A stretch of DNA of 64,000 nucleotides, taken from contig NC_060893.1 of the NCBI RefSeq assembly GCF_014805685.1, positions 12,673,773 through 12,737,772 of the forward strand. The letters run 5' to 3'. The notes beneath the pieces were generated by a model. The model was not told the DNA's origin. It saw only the letters and a program-made list of their open reading frames with translations, and searched no databases. The DNA is from Silurus meridionalis (Eukaryota; Chordata; Actinopteri; Siluriformes; Siluridae). The position numbers and the translations under genes were made by a program. Position 1 is the stretch's first letter. Each line of letters starts with the position of its first letter. Shown in pieces: positions 28,348 through 41,554 of this stretch.

Positions 28348-29596
28348 CTCTCTCTTCCCATCATCTCCTTCAGTATTGATCTGTAACACTACACCACACA
28401 CATCACCTCCAACCTTTGTCTAATACAGCGAGGACAAAACATAGTCCCTAAATGATATTGTCAGTGCAGCGGATGAGTATCTGAAATGGGATCAATGCCT
28501 TTTATTATAGGCTGTGTGAGTGTGCATCTAAGTAGATATACGTCTGTTTGTGAGTATGAGCATGTGTGTGTGTGTGTGTGTGTAGAAGTGAGTGCACCAA
28601 AAGTGCATTTTTGGATACTGGTAGGGGGCAGACTGATTTATTAAATGAAAAAGGGATAAAATAAGAACTTTGCCTACAAGTATGCAACGCTACATTTCTG
28701 TCCTATATACCATACTTTTTTATCAGTTTATAGAAGCTCAAATACACAAATGTACACCCACACACAGCTGCACAATAAACACACAACTGAATTTTTCAGA
28801 GAGGCTGCAGTTGAAAGATTAGATCCACATGATCAGTGTGCAGACAGCTTTTATAACTATTTCTCCTTTGCTGTGTGGGTTGCTGTGTGCGTGTATACAA
28901 TTGTATCAGTAAATGCATTAGTAATCTAGGAACTGTTACTTGTATTTAATTTTTGGCACCAGAAAACTAGAGCTGTTTTTCTTTTTCGGTTCAGCGCGGA
29001 AGTCTTCAGTTTTCTGAGGTCAAACAAAAGAAAAACCTCGAAGACCTCAATCTGGATAATCATTAAATTTCCTGAAAGCAATCACAACAATTATATCCAG
29101 CACCCAAAAACCAATATTCATTTCCTAGTCATCTGGGGTGCCAAAATTTAAGAACCCATCATCAAGCGAGTTCGACAGCTATTAGAAGTTGCTTGATTAA
29201 GCAGCCAGCTAAACAAAGGAAGCCAAAAACACTCTCCAAATAAACAACAGTGTCATCGCCCATTATAACGATGATGCAGCTGCTTTTACTTTATAACGGT
29301 AATCGTCACATCATCACTTACATTGTATCTGTAAAAAGGAAAAACAAAACCCTGCACTAATATTGCCCTCTTCCATTTAATCCCTACTGTATTTTTCCTT
29401 CTTCGTCGTCTCATATCTCCCAATACGCCCCCGCCTCATTTTCTGACCTCACCCGTTAACTCATCTTCTCTTTAGTCTTTCTTCCCCTCCGTTCTCCATT
29501 CGTCCATCCAGCCATGAGTCGATAAAGGTTTATATGGATGGTTATCAGATAGCGCGAGTCACTCTCACTACACTAATGAAAATTACATTTGAGACC

Positions 29597-29643
<47 letters not shown>

Positions 29644-29946
29644 TTGTACTGACCTTATCCAAGGGCATGTGCTAAGTGATCTCGTGATAATAACTAAGGA
29701 AAGTCGAAACCAAATTAAATTCTAAATTTGCTCCCAGTCGAGGAGCCTAAATGCATGTTTGTGCTTTTGGTTACGGCACTAAGTTTGTAATCGATATTAA
29801 CACCCATTCTTTACAAACGTTCAGGCTCAGAAATGTTCTTACATTTCTTCTTCTGTAATTGTTTTGTGAAACTTATATTAAGCTAAATATAGACATGAAC
29901 ATATAGTGCAAAAAATATTAAGAAAATTAAATAATGTTATCTTGCA

Positions 29947-29996
<50 letters not shown>

Positions 29997-30111
29997 CCCT
30001 CTCACAGTTCAACGCTACTACTATTACTACAACTGCTGCTATCACACACACAACACAAACACACCACACTCCCACACTTCAACTCTACTACTATTAAGAC
30101 AACTCCTCTAT

Positions 30112-30142
<31 letters not shown>

Positions 30143-30911
30143 CATAAGATGTATATAAACGCTGATTTATAGCTGTGTGTACAAATGGAAAAGGTATAAA
30201 AGATTGTCACTGTGTGTACATGATGCATTGTCAGATTTTGGGGTATAATAATTGCAAGTAATTATTCTGTTTGTGCGTGTGTGCATGTACATGCGTGTGA
30301 ATGCCTGTAGCTCGGCGGGGAGAGACTCAGGCCACACTCTGAAGTCTGTATTTACTTGCTGAGGAGGAAACATCTGGATGCTATGCAGCTGATCTTTGAA
30401 TTCACACCACAAGCTGTGTGTATTCTCAAAGAGAGTGAAAGAGACAGACATAAAAATGATAAATCACTGTAGCTGTCTTACCTCGGTCTGGCTTCAGGGT
30501 CCATCTGAAAATCAGGGAAATAAAGAAAGAAAAATGAGACCTGAAAAGAACAGAAGCAATAAAGCAGATGCGCCTTTTCTACTACATCTCCTTCATTACA
30601 TCGCCTATAAATCACCTGGTACTATTATCACTAGGTAAAAAAGATGATTAAACAAGCTGGCTCTGTTTCTGCACAAAAGAACGCATCTTCATGATTAGCC
30701 AGGGAAGAATATGCTATTTTCATCTACGCTCATTTGCCTCTGGCTACAACTGTGGGCTTCTGCTCTGATTAAACATGCTCTCTCATAGCTGCATTTTACA
30801 GCCCAAAACAAACACTGCTAACTAGCCTGAGACCAAGCTAGAGTCAAAGTGATCTGGAGTAATTTGGGTGGATGTTATTTTAGTTCTATCACCACAGTTT
30901 TGCATGTGCCT

Positions 30912-30980
<69 letters not shown>

Positions 30981-31698
30981 AAATCAACTGAGTGTGAGAA
31001 ACGAAGAGAAAAAGAAAATAGAAGGGTGAAAAAAAAACTTCAGAGATGGACTGAGAGGAAGAGAGGAAGAGACAGACAAAGGAAAAGACAAATGTCTTCA
31101 ACTTTAATTAGGAGACAGGACAGTGTAATTGAAAGCAGATAAGAGCACAGCGTCTGCCCATGCATTAGCGCCCGTGCTTCAGCTCTTCAGCTCAGCTGGT
31201 TATTTCCATTAGGGAACTCTCTGAGATGGAAAATAAAAGACTATATCATTTGAAAAAGGATAATTGGAAGGAGTGTGTAAAAGAATTTAGAGTGAGGTGG
31301 CACAAGCTTTGGGAAGGCAGTTTCAAGTGGGACTTTACCATGTTAAAGAGTGAGACAATGAGACAAAGTCTCTCATTATCTGCTTGGCTCTGCTTCCCAG
31401 CTAATGCTACTCTAAAGTAGTTTGAACTTTGAACTCATTTACCTGAGAAGTAGATAATAAATGGCTCATAATTGGCTACAGCTAATACACACTACAGCCA
31501 GAAAACTTCCAAATAAAAGGAGTCCTAACATACCAAGCCAGTATTAAAGAGCAGCTCATGACTGTTCTCCACTGGCTCATGGTTGTAATAAATGTTCTGC
31601 AAAATGATATGATTGAACCAGATCCAGTCATCATGCACAAACATTCTGTACTATAGACATAAAATAACTCCCCACACCAGTAGGTGGCAGCAGTCTGT

Positions 31699-31734
<36 letters not shown>

Positions 31735-31932
31735 TAACCCCTCAAACTTTCAGTTATTTTAGTGTTAAGACCTAAAATGGTGATAATTGGGATCAAAATT
31801 GTTTACATTCCATTTAAAGGGAAATAATTTTTCAAGTTTTAAAATTTTTCAATTTTTCAATTTTTCAACTAGTAAAAATATAATGGTTTTAAAAGTAAAA
31901 AATATTTACTTTCAAATACAAATTATTTTATT

Positions 31933-31967
<35 letters not shown>

Positions 31968-34900
31968 TATTATTATTATTGTAAAACTAAATTTGTTCTG
32001 TCACATAAATTGCAATAAAAGGGTCACATTATCTCAATATAAATAGACCTGCTATAAATAGACAGTCTTGGTTAGAGAATTGGAATGTAGAATATGGTTC
32101 TTTCATCTGGTAAAACCAAAATTGAAACATTTGGCCCTGGCACAAAGCACAGTGTCTGGCATAATCTCAACAATACCCATCACTTTAACTCCACAACCCC
32201 ATGGGGACAGTGGTGTCAAGTTTTCATCAGCAGACACTGCCAAACTGGCCAGGGTGGGTGCCAGATACGATGCGTTCCAAGAAGAAACCCTGCTCCAGTC
32301 TGCGGGAGACTTAAATATGGAGCAAAGTTTCAAGTTCCAACAGAACAACGACCCTGAACAGACTCTCAAATCTACACTGGAGCGGTTCAGCACAAAGGAC
32401 CAGCAGTTTTCGGTTATTCACCAGTGGTTTTTATCCAATCTGCACATGAGCAATTTTGCTAAGAAAAATGGGCACTGGATCCAGATGTGCAAAGCTGATA
32501 GAATTGAATCCCTGTATACTTGCAGCTGTATTAGCAGTCACAGGTGGTTCTACTAAGTATCGACCCAGTGTCACAATAAAAATATTTTACGGATTCAAAT
32601 GTCGGACACGGCGTGCAAATCAAATAGCACAAGTCTCAATTAACCCTTAATTTCCCTCTAGGATAAATAAAGCTATCTATCTCTATAGCACAGCGTTCAC
32701 ACTTATGTGCACTTAAATTGAGGCTCTTTTAATTTAATATTTAAAATGTAAATCACGACAAAATAACCAAAATGCATTGCTATAAATGCATTGCTATATT
32801 TTACATAAACAAACACGCAAACAAATAAGAAATCAAAGGGAAGCAGAAAAAAAGGGCACCAGACTCCATTGGAATTTTAGATTATAAACAATTCTTGAAC
32901 CAAAAGTCCTGTGCAAACTGTCAACATTTTGAATGAACATTTTATTTCAGTAATTTGTATCTTTTTTTTTTTTAACTCATGGAAAAATGAGTTGTTACGG
33001 TTGTTAATATGTGACATTTAGTCAGAATCCAAATGCATAAACCATGCAATTATATTAAGAAAAATGGATATGCATATAAACAATTGATGTGCGAATGGGT
33101 TATGGAATGGAAGGGGGTACTGTACACTGTAGGTTCCATACTACATACTATTCTGACATAATATTTAGGGCTATTGCATACATTTGGGGCATAGTCTCAC
33201 AAGCTAGCCTAGACACCACTATAACCCACTGTAAATCTGCTTAAATACTCAGCTTACAATTGAAATTCTCTGCTCACCCTGAGCAGATGTTGAGAAATGT
33301 TCAATGGATGAGCAAAAAAAAAAAAAACCTTGTGTACTCTTGAGAATGTTTGCTTGTGTTGCACAAATTCATTTCTCCTCTACTGCACTGAATCTTTGAA
33401 CAGGCAATCAAAAGTCTTTCTCCCACTGGCCACGCTGATTCAACATAATCAATCACCAAGCATGGAGTACACAATACAGAATCTACAGTCGATGGTTGAT
33501 TGCGCTGATGTATCAGGGCGTGAGAAAGGAGGAATGAATAACTGTGTCTGACGATGTGGGAAAGGCACAGTCAGAGAGTAAAGACTGTGGACCTGATCAG
33601 ACCTGGCATTAAGCATTAACATCAGTCTCAGTTGACCAGGTCACTTAAACCACTTGATCAGGGATACGTATTCTGTAATTACACCTCAGGTCTGAAAACA
33701 GATCTTGCTGAAATTCGGTTTCTCGCTACGTGCGCAGAGCTCAACTCTGAATATAGCCCTGAAATTGGTGGAAAGTTAGTCTACTCATACCTGGAAAATA
33801 ATGACATACAGTATATGAATAATTGCATTATTATATTATTTAAAATTATGCATTTTGAATGATAATAATAATTTCATAATTCTATACTGTGACACACAAT
33901 CAGCAGTGTTACTGGCATTTTCATAGTAATTAAAAGATGGCGCAAAATCGATATACAGTAAACCCCCGATAATTTGTGGTTCGGAAAATTTACGGGTTCT
34001 CATTTGGAAACTAACCAACAGCAAGTTGTGGATTATCTTAACATTTGCGGGAATCCGCAGCAGGAACGAATGTTAAGGTACCGTATTTTTCGGACTATAA
34101 GCCGCTACTTTTTTCCCACGTTTTGAAGCCCACGGCTTAAACAACGAAGCGGCTTATTTATGAATTTTCCCTGGGTTTTTCCCGGTTTCACAAACTTCAA
34201 GCCAAAAAACTGAACCCCATAACATTAGACCAATGAAATTTCCGAAAAACGCACCTCACCTGTGTTCTGAGCTGCACGGCATCGGGAGAAAAAACTTTTT
34301 TTTTTTAACGCACGACGATGCCAAAAGATAAACTCCCGAGAGAAATAGTTGTGTAAGGAAGGAGGAAGACCGTAAACAATTACTTTCTTGGTAGGCTACT
34401 GTTTACCGTTGTAGCGTTAAGTCTGGGTCACGGGAGAGCTCGCTAACTCCAGTTGCAACAGAAATCATATAAGCACAGACAGGTTTTAAAAACTTGTGCT
34501 TTTTGATTTTCTTGGCAACAGCGTTACAGGTTACTCAAAGAAACTTAGACTTGGACATATTCCTTAGTCTTGCACACATGCAGTAATAGCGGAAAAATGC
34601 GGCGCCAGGCTATTCCCAAAATGCCGCTATGCTCCTAAAGGAAGTGCAACATATTTTACCCGTTACACCGTGTAACAGACACTGTCTTTCGTTAAAGCCT
34701 ATGTAAAAGTTCATTAGTTTTAATGCGGCTTATAGACAAGTGCGGCTTATTTATGTTTAAAATAAAAATCTTTGTCAAATTCAGTGGGTGCGGCTTATAT
34801 TTGGGTTCGCTTTATAGTCTGGAAATTACGGTACGTTAGGAATAACATTTGAAACTATGTTTTCACTAAAAAAATTAAAAAATATTTAAAACACATTATT

Positions 34901-35167
34901 GTAGTAAAGTGACATAATGTCTAGATGAATTCACTAAGGTAACATAGGGGCTGCGGGCGTGCGTCCAAAATTTCCGGTCTTGGAATGTAACCCCCGCGAG
35001 TTCCGCGGGACCACTGTATATTATATATAATAGACCTGGACTCGAATTTTAACAAAACACTATGGGGGAAATGAAGCAAGAAACTTCCCTAATGCTGCTC
35101 TGCTTGACCTATTTGCAGATTTGTACATTATACTACAAACTAAAGAATGAATGAAATGTGTGTGTGG

Positions 35168-35231
<64 letters not shown>

Positions 35232-38200
35232 ATCTGACTGAATAGTCACAATAATTCTTAGATTTCTATACATTTATTATGAAAAAGAATCCACCTATTC
35301 TGACATCACATTTTTCACATTTCCTTATTTGTGTCAAGTATGTGTAACTACTATTCAACTGTAATTCAATGCATTCTAGTAGAATGTCAGCAGAATTACA
35401 TAAAAACACTGAAGCACATTTAGATTTGTACAGGCTGTGAGATGTGGCTTTTGCATCACTTATGGAACAAGAAAGGCTTTTTATATTTTTCTATCTCTAA
35501 ATTAAAGATTTAAAGCAAAGTGTATGTTAAAATGTTCTGGGTTTATTATATACGTCTGATACACATATGCAGAGAAGTGTGATCATTCACACTGTGTAAG
35601 CCGCTAAGATATCTGTTGAAAGATTGACTAGCTACATTATTTTTTATTTATTTTTTTTTAAATACAAGTAACGTTATAAAACAAGGTTCATTTAGCAAGG
35701 CGAATTTCAGTGAAAAAATGAAGAATTGCAGAGCTATAGTTTTTCATTTGTTCTGATTCAGGCCAGTGGTCTATTGCAAAATGCAGCACATATGGTAAAC
35801 ACCACAATGCAACGGTTTGCAAATTAGCCATTTGACTGACTTTTGATATAAATATTCTCTAATGAACGTTTAGCTCGACAAAAAGCGTGATTAGCCTGCA
35901 CACCAGCAAATGGATCTCTCAACGCCGTTAGTGGTATAAATACTTAAATGGGAGTCGCTTTGGTCATTTTTTTTTTCATCTCAATGAGACTCGTAATCTT
36001 TTAATGAGACATTATAGCTTTTTTATTTATAGCTCAGTATCTAGACTAATATAAGGCTAAAAATACAGGGGATCCATGTGTGCTTGCAGTTAATACTCTA
36101 TACCAGATGTGTGTCAGACTGTGCACTGAAACTCCACACATTCAGGGAGCACTAATACACCAAACGATTTCCATTACTGGTATAAATGTACCACACAGCC
36201 AAGTGTGTATCTGTGTCTTTCTCCATACGTGACTTTAAGTCTTATACATAGAATAATCAAACAACATTTAATTACAATTGCAATTAACCTAGGGTGGGCC
36301 ATTTCCCAGCTTCCACTAGTCATTCAGGGCAGGGGACACACACACACACACGAATAAATTAGTCCATGCTGCTACTGGAAATTGTTCTCACACTAGCTGA
36401 GCTAAGAGGATCATTTCAATTCTGTAAGCAGTAAAAGCCTAAGTGTGTATGTGGTGTATAACACGAGGCAGAGTGACCTGGTTTATGTGCATAAACAAGC
36501 GTTAATAAGTTTGTGTCTAGGGTAATTTGTGTAAGTGTGAGCATGACCTTGGTATGTGCAGTTGTTCTAGCTGTAGATTCATGTCAGACTCAGCACTGGC
36601 AAACATCCAGAGGCTCAATAACCTGCCTACACCACTGTCCTTCACGTATACATCTGCGGTGTGTGTGGTAAATCCTGCTGCCTTCAGAACTGCGTGTGTG
36701 TCCTGAATGCTTACACCACTGCCCTTCGTAAGCCTCCCTAGATTTGCTGAGACCTTCCCTTCCTCTCACGCTCTTCTTGTGGCCCTGAGAAACCACACAA
36801 CCAATCTTAATAGCGTCATTCATCTAAAGACCTTCAAAACACACACCCACCTTCCAGTCAACCAACCTCGTTTAGGAATTTTTAGTGCACACTCAGGAGG
36901 ACTGGCTCAGAACATTAACAGAGTTCAGGAAAAAAAAAAAGAAAACAAAAGACATTTTGGAAACATTTTCCGTTTCAGGTCCGATGCCTGGGGAGACTTT
37001 AGATGTTTAGACGCTTTTTATAGTGACAGTATGAGCCCACAATTATTTGTCTGAAAACGTGTGTGTCGCACTGATAAATGCAATGACCTTTGTGGTGAAG
37101 ACAGAATAATAATTTATGGATTGACTCAGGCTACATTACCTGTTTCTGCATTCAAATCAGGTGGTAAATAACATCTCAGTGAGAAAGAGCTCAATTTATT
37201 AACACTTAGTTCACTAGTTCTCAGGCAATAAAAGTTGTGTAAATGGACTAACCAATCCTGCAAACTGATTTTCTCTGCTAACATTTCAGCCATTGCTCAT
37301 AATAATGCTTGCATATATTGACTTCCTAAATTAAAAGACTAGACTTTTTCATCAAAAAGATTTATAAAATAAGAGTGTTATAGTGTTCATGAATTTCTAA
37401 TGCAGTTCATTTGGCCATTTTTCTAATCAATAGCGTTTTTTTTTTGTAGCAATCACTGATCTTGTTAAAAAAATGTCAGTGGGTTTCTTTAGAGCTGAAA
37501 TTTGTGTAATTTATGTTTGCTATGTTGTGTAAAAGCTTTCACTGCTGACAATAAATGTAATATAAAGATTTAATTTAATATTATGACATTGAAAATCATA
37601 GAAAATCCTACAAATGTTAAAACCTCAACTGCCAATGCACTTTACTCCAGTGCACTTTTTGTAAATGTAATCTGTTTTGAAGGAGAATATCTGCTTACCG
37701 GAGGCCTTGGTTCCAGCAGTGCGGCACCAGGGGGCTGCGGTTGTCCTGCCAGCAGAGGTGCCAGGCCGGCTGGGCCCACGCCATTTTGCTCAGCGTGATC
37801 AAGCTCACCCAGCTGCTGGGTGATGGAGTCCATCTCCTCCTGCAGTTTCTCGGTGTGAACGCTGATCTCAGCAATCTTCTCAGCGGCCTGTGCCGTCAAA
37901 AATGCCTCCTTCAGGTCTACCAGGTGAAGCACGCGCCACTCCTCCAGACGCACCAGCCTCTGTAACTCATCGAACTGCTGGTTCACGTAGAGCTCCAGCT
38001 CATCGGGGCTCATCTGGTCAAAAGAAAACAATGGACAAATTAACATGGGTTAGAGGGAAATGCAGAAAAGTAGAGCGGACAATATGAAAGAGCATGAAAG
38101 AGATGAAAATCATAGAGGAAAGGATAATTAGAGGAGACGTTGACACAGGCTTGCCAAATGAGCTAGGTCTAATTTCGTCCCTCTGATAAAAAAAAAAATA

Positions 38201-40611
38201 GCAAAATGGAAATATGGAGCACAGGCACAGGTGGAAGAGCAGAGGAATAATATATGTGAAGAAAGGGAGGAAGTAGGTAGCAATAAAGAGATGACATGAT
38301 GGAGGGCCTGGCAGCCCAGAGACAGAGATTAGGCAAAGAGCCTGTGGGATCAAACTTGTCATCTTTAATAGCGGATAGTGAGGTTTTTCACATCCCATTT
38401 CACAATAAGGACTTTGGCTCAGTGTGCCACCATCCTACACCATCTGTTCAGGTTTCAGCACTTAAGTGCTTCATGTACTTCCTGTAAGCCTATTTCAAAC
38501 CTTCCCTTCAGGACCTGCTTACAAACATTAATATCAACCTATACTTTTACAGCTAATACACCATGACCGTGACCTCTCACTAACACACTGACTCTCAATC
38601 TTCCTCTACTGCTCACTCATGTGTCAATTTTTGCCAACTTGCTTTGAGGCTAACAAATAGTAGGGTTTCTGCGAGAGTGAAAGGGAAAGTTTATAGGACT
38701 GTGGTGAGACCTGCGATGTTGTATGGTTTAGAGACAGTGGCATCGAGTAAAAGACAGGAGGTGGAGCTGGCGGTAGCAGAGCTGAAGATGTTGAGGTTTT
38801 CGTTGGGAGTGATGAGGATGGACAGGATTAGAAATGAGTTTATTAGAGGGACAGCGCATGTAGGACGTTTTGAAGACAAGGTGAAGGAGATGAGATTAAG
38901 ATGGTTTGGACATGTGCAGAAGAGGGACATGGGATATACCGGTAGGAGAATGCTGAGGATGGAGCCGCCAGGAAGGAGGAAAAGAGGAAGACCAAGGAGG
39001 AGGTTTATGGATGTGGTGAGGGAAGACATGCAGATTTAGAGGACAGGGGGGTATGGAGACGGATGATCCACCGTGGCGACCCCTAATGGGAGAAGTCGAA
39101 GAAGAAGAAGAAGAAGAAGAAGAAGCAGCAGCTTTGAGGCAAACAAAGGACAAGAGTTCACATTTTATATTCTTTTTTGAGTTTGGAACAAATATTTCAA
39201 CTTTAGTGTAGCCCAGTAATCAACAGTGCATGATCCAGGTGGCCGAAAGTTAACAAATCTATTATCCTAGGCTCTGCCTCATTATTAAAGATAAATAAGT
39301 TTTCAGAGTGAATAGTGCTTTCTCTTTGATACAAGCCAAACCGTGACCTTACATAAGCTGTTAACATAAGATGTTATCTCAAGCACTAGATAGATGCAAT
39401 TGTTCTGATTAGTGTATGCAATTTCAAGTTTCATTACAATTACAATGGGGGGTGAGGCACTACACTACAGACACTAAAGACACTATAACAAAACTAATTG
39501 AGTGTCCTCTAGTTACCTCTTTGTCTTTCTGTTTATGGCATCTGTCATTAATTTGGGCCTACCCTTGACTGCCATTTGCACCTCCGCTTTAAATTAAGAG
39601 CTGTGGACAGCATCTGGTTAGTCACCCCAACTTCCTGTGCATGGCACCCTCTCTGAGGGTTCGCTTTGCTGTAGGGCTGATGAGATCACGAACTCTGGCA
39701 GTTCATTTTTACACATTCTTCAGTCTCAAAGGCTGAATTCAACAGCTGTACAAGATTTAATTCACCTACACTGAGCCCAAACTCATGGATTAAAAAGAGC
39801 ATCTGGAAGGTGCCATTGTGGTTTTCCGAGCTGGCGACTCCAGATCATTAAACAGAGAAATCATTTCATTTCCAGTGCTAAAGAGCTGCGTGTCCGAAAA
39901 CAAGAACTAGTGTCATCACAGGCGTCAGTGTTGCCTTGACAACCGCTCAGCTACATGGCCTCTTTTACGTCAAAATGTACATTCAAGAAAGTGTGTGGAA
40001 GAAAGAAACAGTTCTATTGACAGTTGCAATAAACTACACAAATAATCCACTGCTAACGACAGCAAACCTTGAAATCTAGCAGACTCAGTATAGACATCAG
40101 AAATTAAAAAGATCTTGAGCACAATTGTCGTCATGGTGCTCATGCTGAAAGAGTCGAAATGATACATTGCAAATTCCAATCCAAAAATACAACACCAAAG
40201 TGTTCTAATGATATTTGTAAGGTATTAAGCTTCCACTTCTGATTATGTAGTGGTTCTGTTTTATGAACAATGGAAACACAGGCTGTTTGCTGGGTCACTG
40301 AACCCGTATTGCTACGATGTCTAAGGTAAAGAGTAGCGGAAGTGGCTATAGACCTTCAGTGACAGTAAGCGAATCTATTCAAGAACAGAAATACAGAGTA
40401 CAAAGTGCTGTCAATGAGAGAAATGCATTAGAGGCACATTAACACCAAATGGCTTTGAAATGGCCGTCACCTCGACCAGAGTGATGGCCCCTGTCTAAAT
40501 GAGTGCTTTTTCCAGGAAGATTTTCTTCACTTTCTCTCTACTTGCTATTGGCATTTCTCTGTGGCTGTAGAAATTACATGGTAACTCAAAACAGAAAGGG
40601 AGAGAAAGAGA

Positions 40612-40691
<80 letters not shown>

Positions 40692-40785
40692 TAGAATGAG
40701 AGCTCTTTTCACCACTGAGTGTGAAGGCAAAAGAACTATAATGACTTCAAGCTCTGAACTATTCAAGTAACTTGTAGAGCAAAAT

Positions 40786-40849
<64 letters not shown>

Positions 40850-41340
40850 CCTGCCTAGATTGCAACATGATTCGTAGAGTTCTTGGGTTCTCTGCTACAT
40901 TTTAAATATCTCCATATATTTTAGGACGTGCTAATAAAGCAGTATGGCAGATTTGTGAAGCACACGTTCCCCTGGTTACATTAATGAATCTGTCGCCTTC
41001 ACTGAAGCCACTAAACACACATGGGAAACGAAAGGGAGAGTATGATACATACTGATCACATATGCTGAACATCTGCTGGTCTTTTTGTGATCCCTGTTAA
41101 AATCCCTGCTGGAGAAGAAACGAGAAAGAGCCAGGAAAGAAAGAAAAGAGAGAGGATGGAGTGCTGCACATAATATGTTAAACCACTCTCTATAGATGAG
41201 TATATATAATCAAATTCATCCCACACTTCCTTCAAATAGCACTCCATTGTCCCATAGGAAGACTGAGATATAAGATGGCAAGCATGACAATCTGGGGACA
41301 TGAGTTGACATACCCTAAGAATGATATCTTTCCATTTATG

Positions 41341-41438
<98 letters not shown>

Positions 41439-41445
41439 TACACTG

Positions 41446-41501
<56 letters not shown>

Positions 41502-41519
41502 CTGGCAGGAATATTGGAG

Positions 41520-41554
<35 letters not shown>

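Larger units (their letters stand above)
4389..30481 (-). other. trim44: trim44 last intron (26 kb)
   Basis: Bounded by GTAAGA (minus strand, 30481-30476) and TTATAG (ending 4389). It holds the repeats listed separately. Between them, in 7.3-10.2, 11.1-14.0, 16.0-18.4, 18.9-21.3, 27.0-28.2 and 28.6-29.6 kb, I see ordinary AT-rich intronic DNA with no further exon that fits the gene's phase. Confidence 0.6.
30505..37698 (-). other. trim44: trim44 intron between coding exons 3 and 4
   Basis: 7.2-kb intron. Outside the listed repeats (31.0-31.6, 32.7-33.9 and 35.3-37.6 kb) it is AT-rich, with no exon-like open frame that fits the gene. Confidence 0.6.

Noticed and set aside
38014..38398. 126-codon minus-strand frame upstream of exon 3
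   Set aside because: It lies in the intron beyond a strong acceptor and does not match TRIM44; hydrophobic, composition-driven frame.
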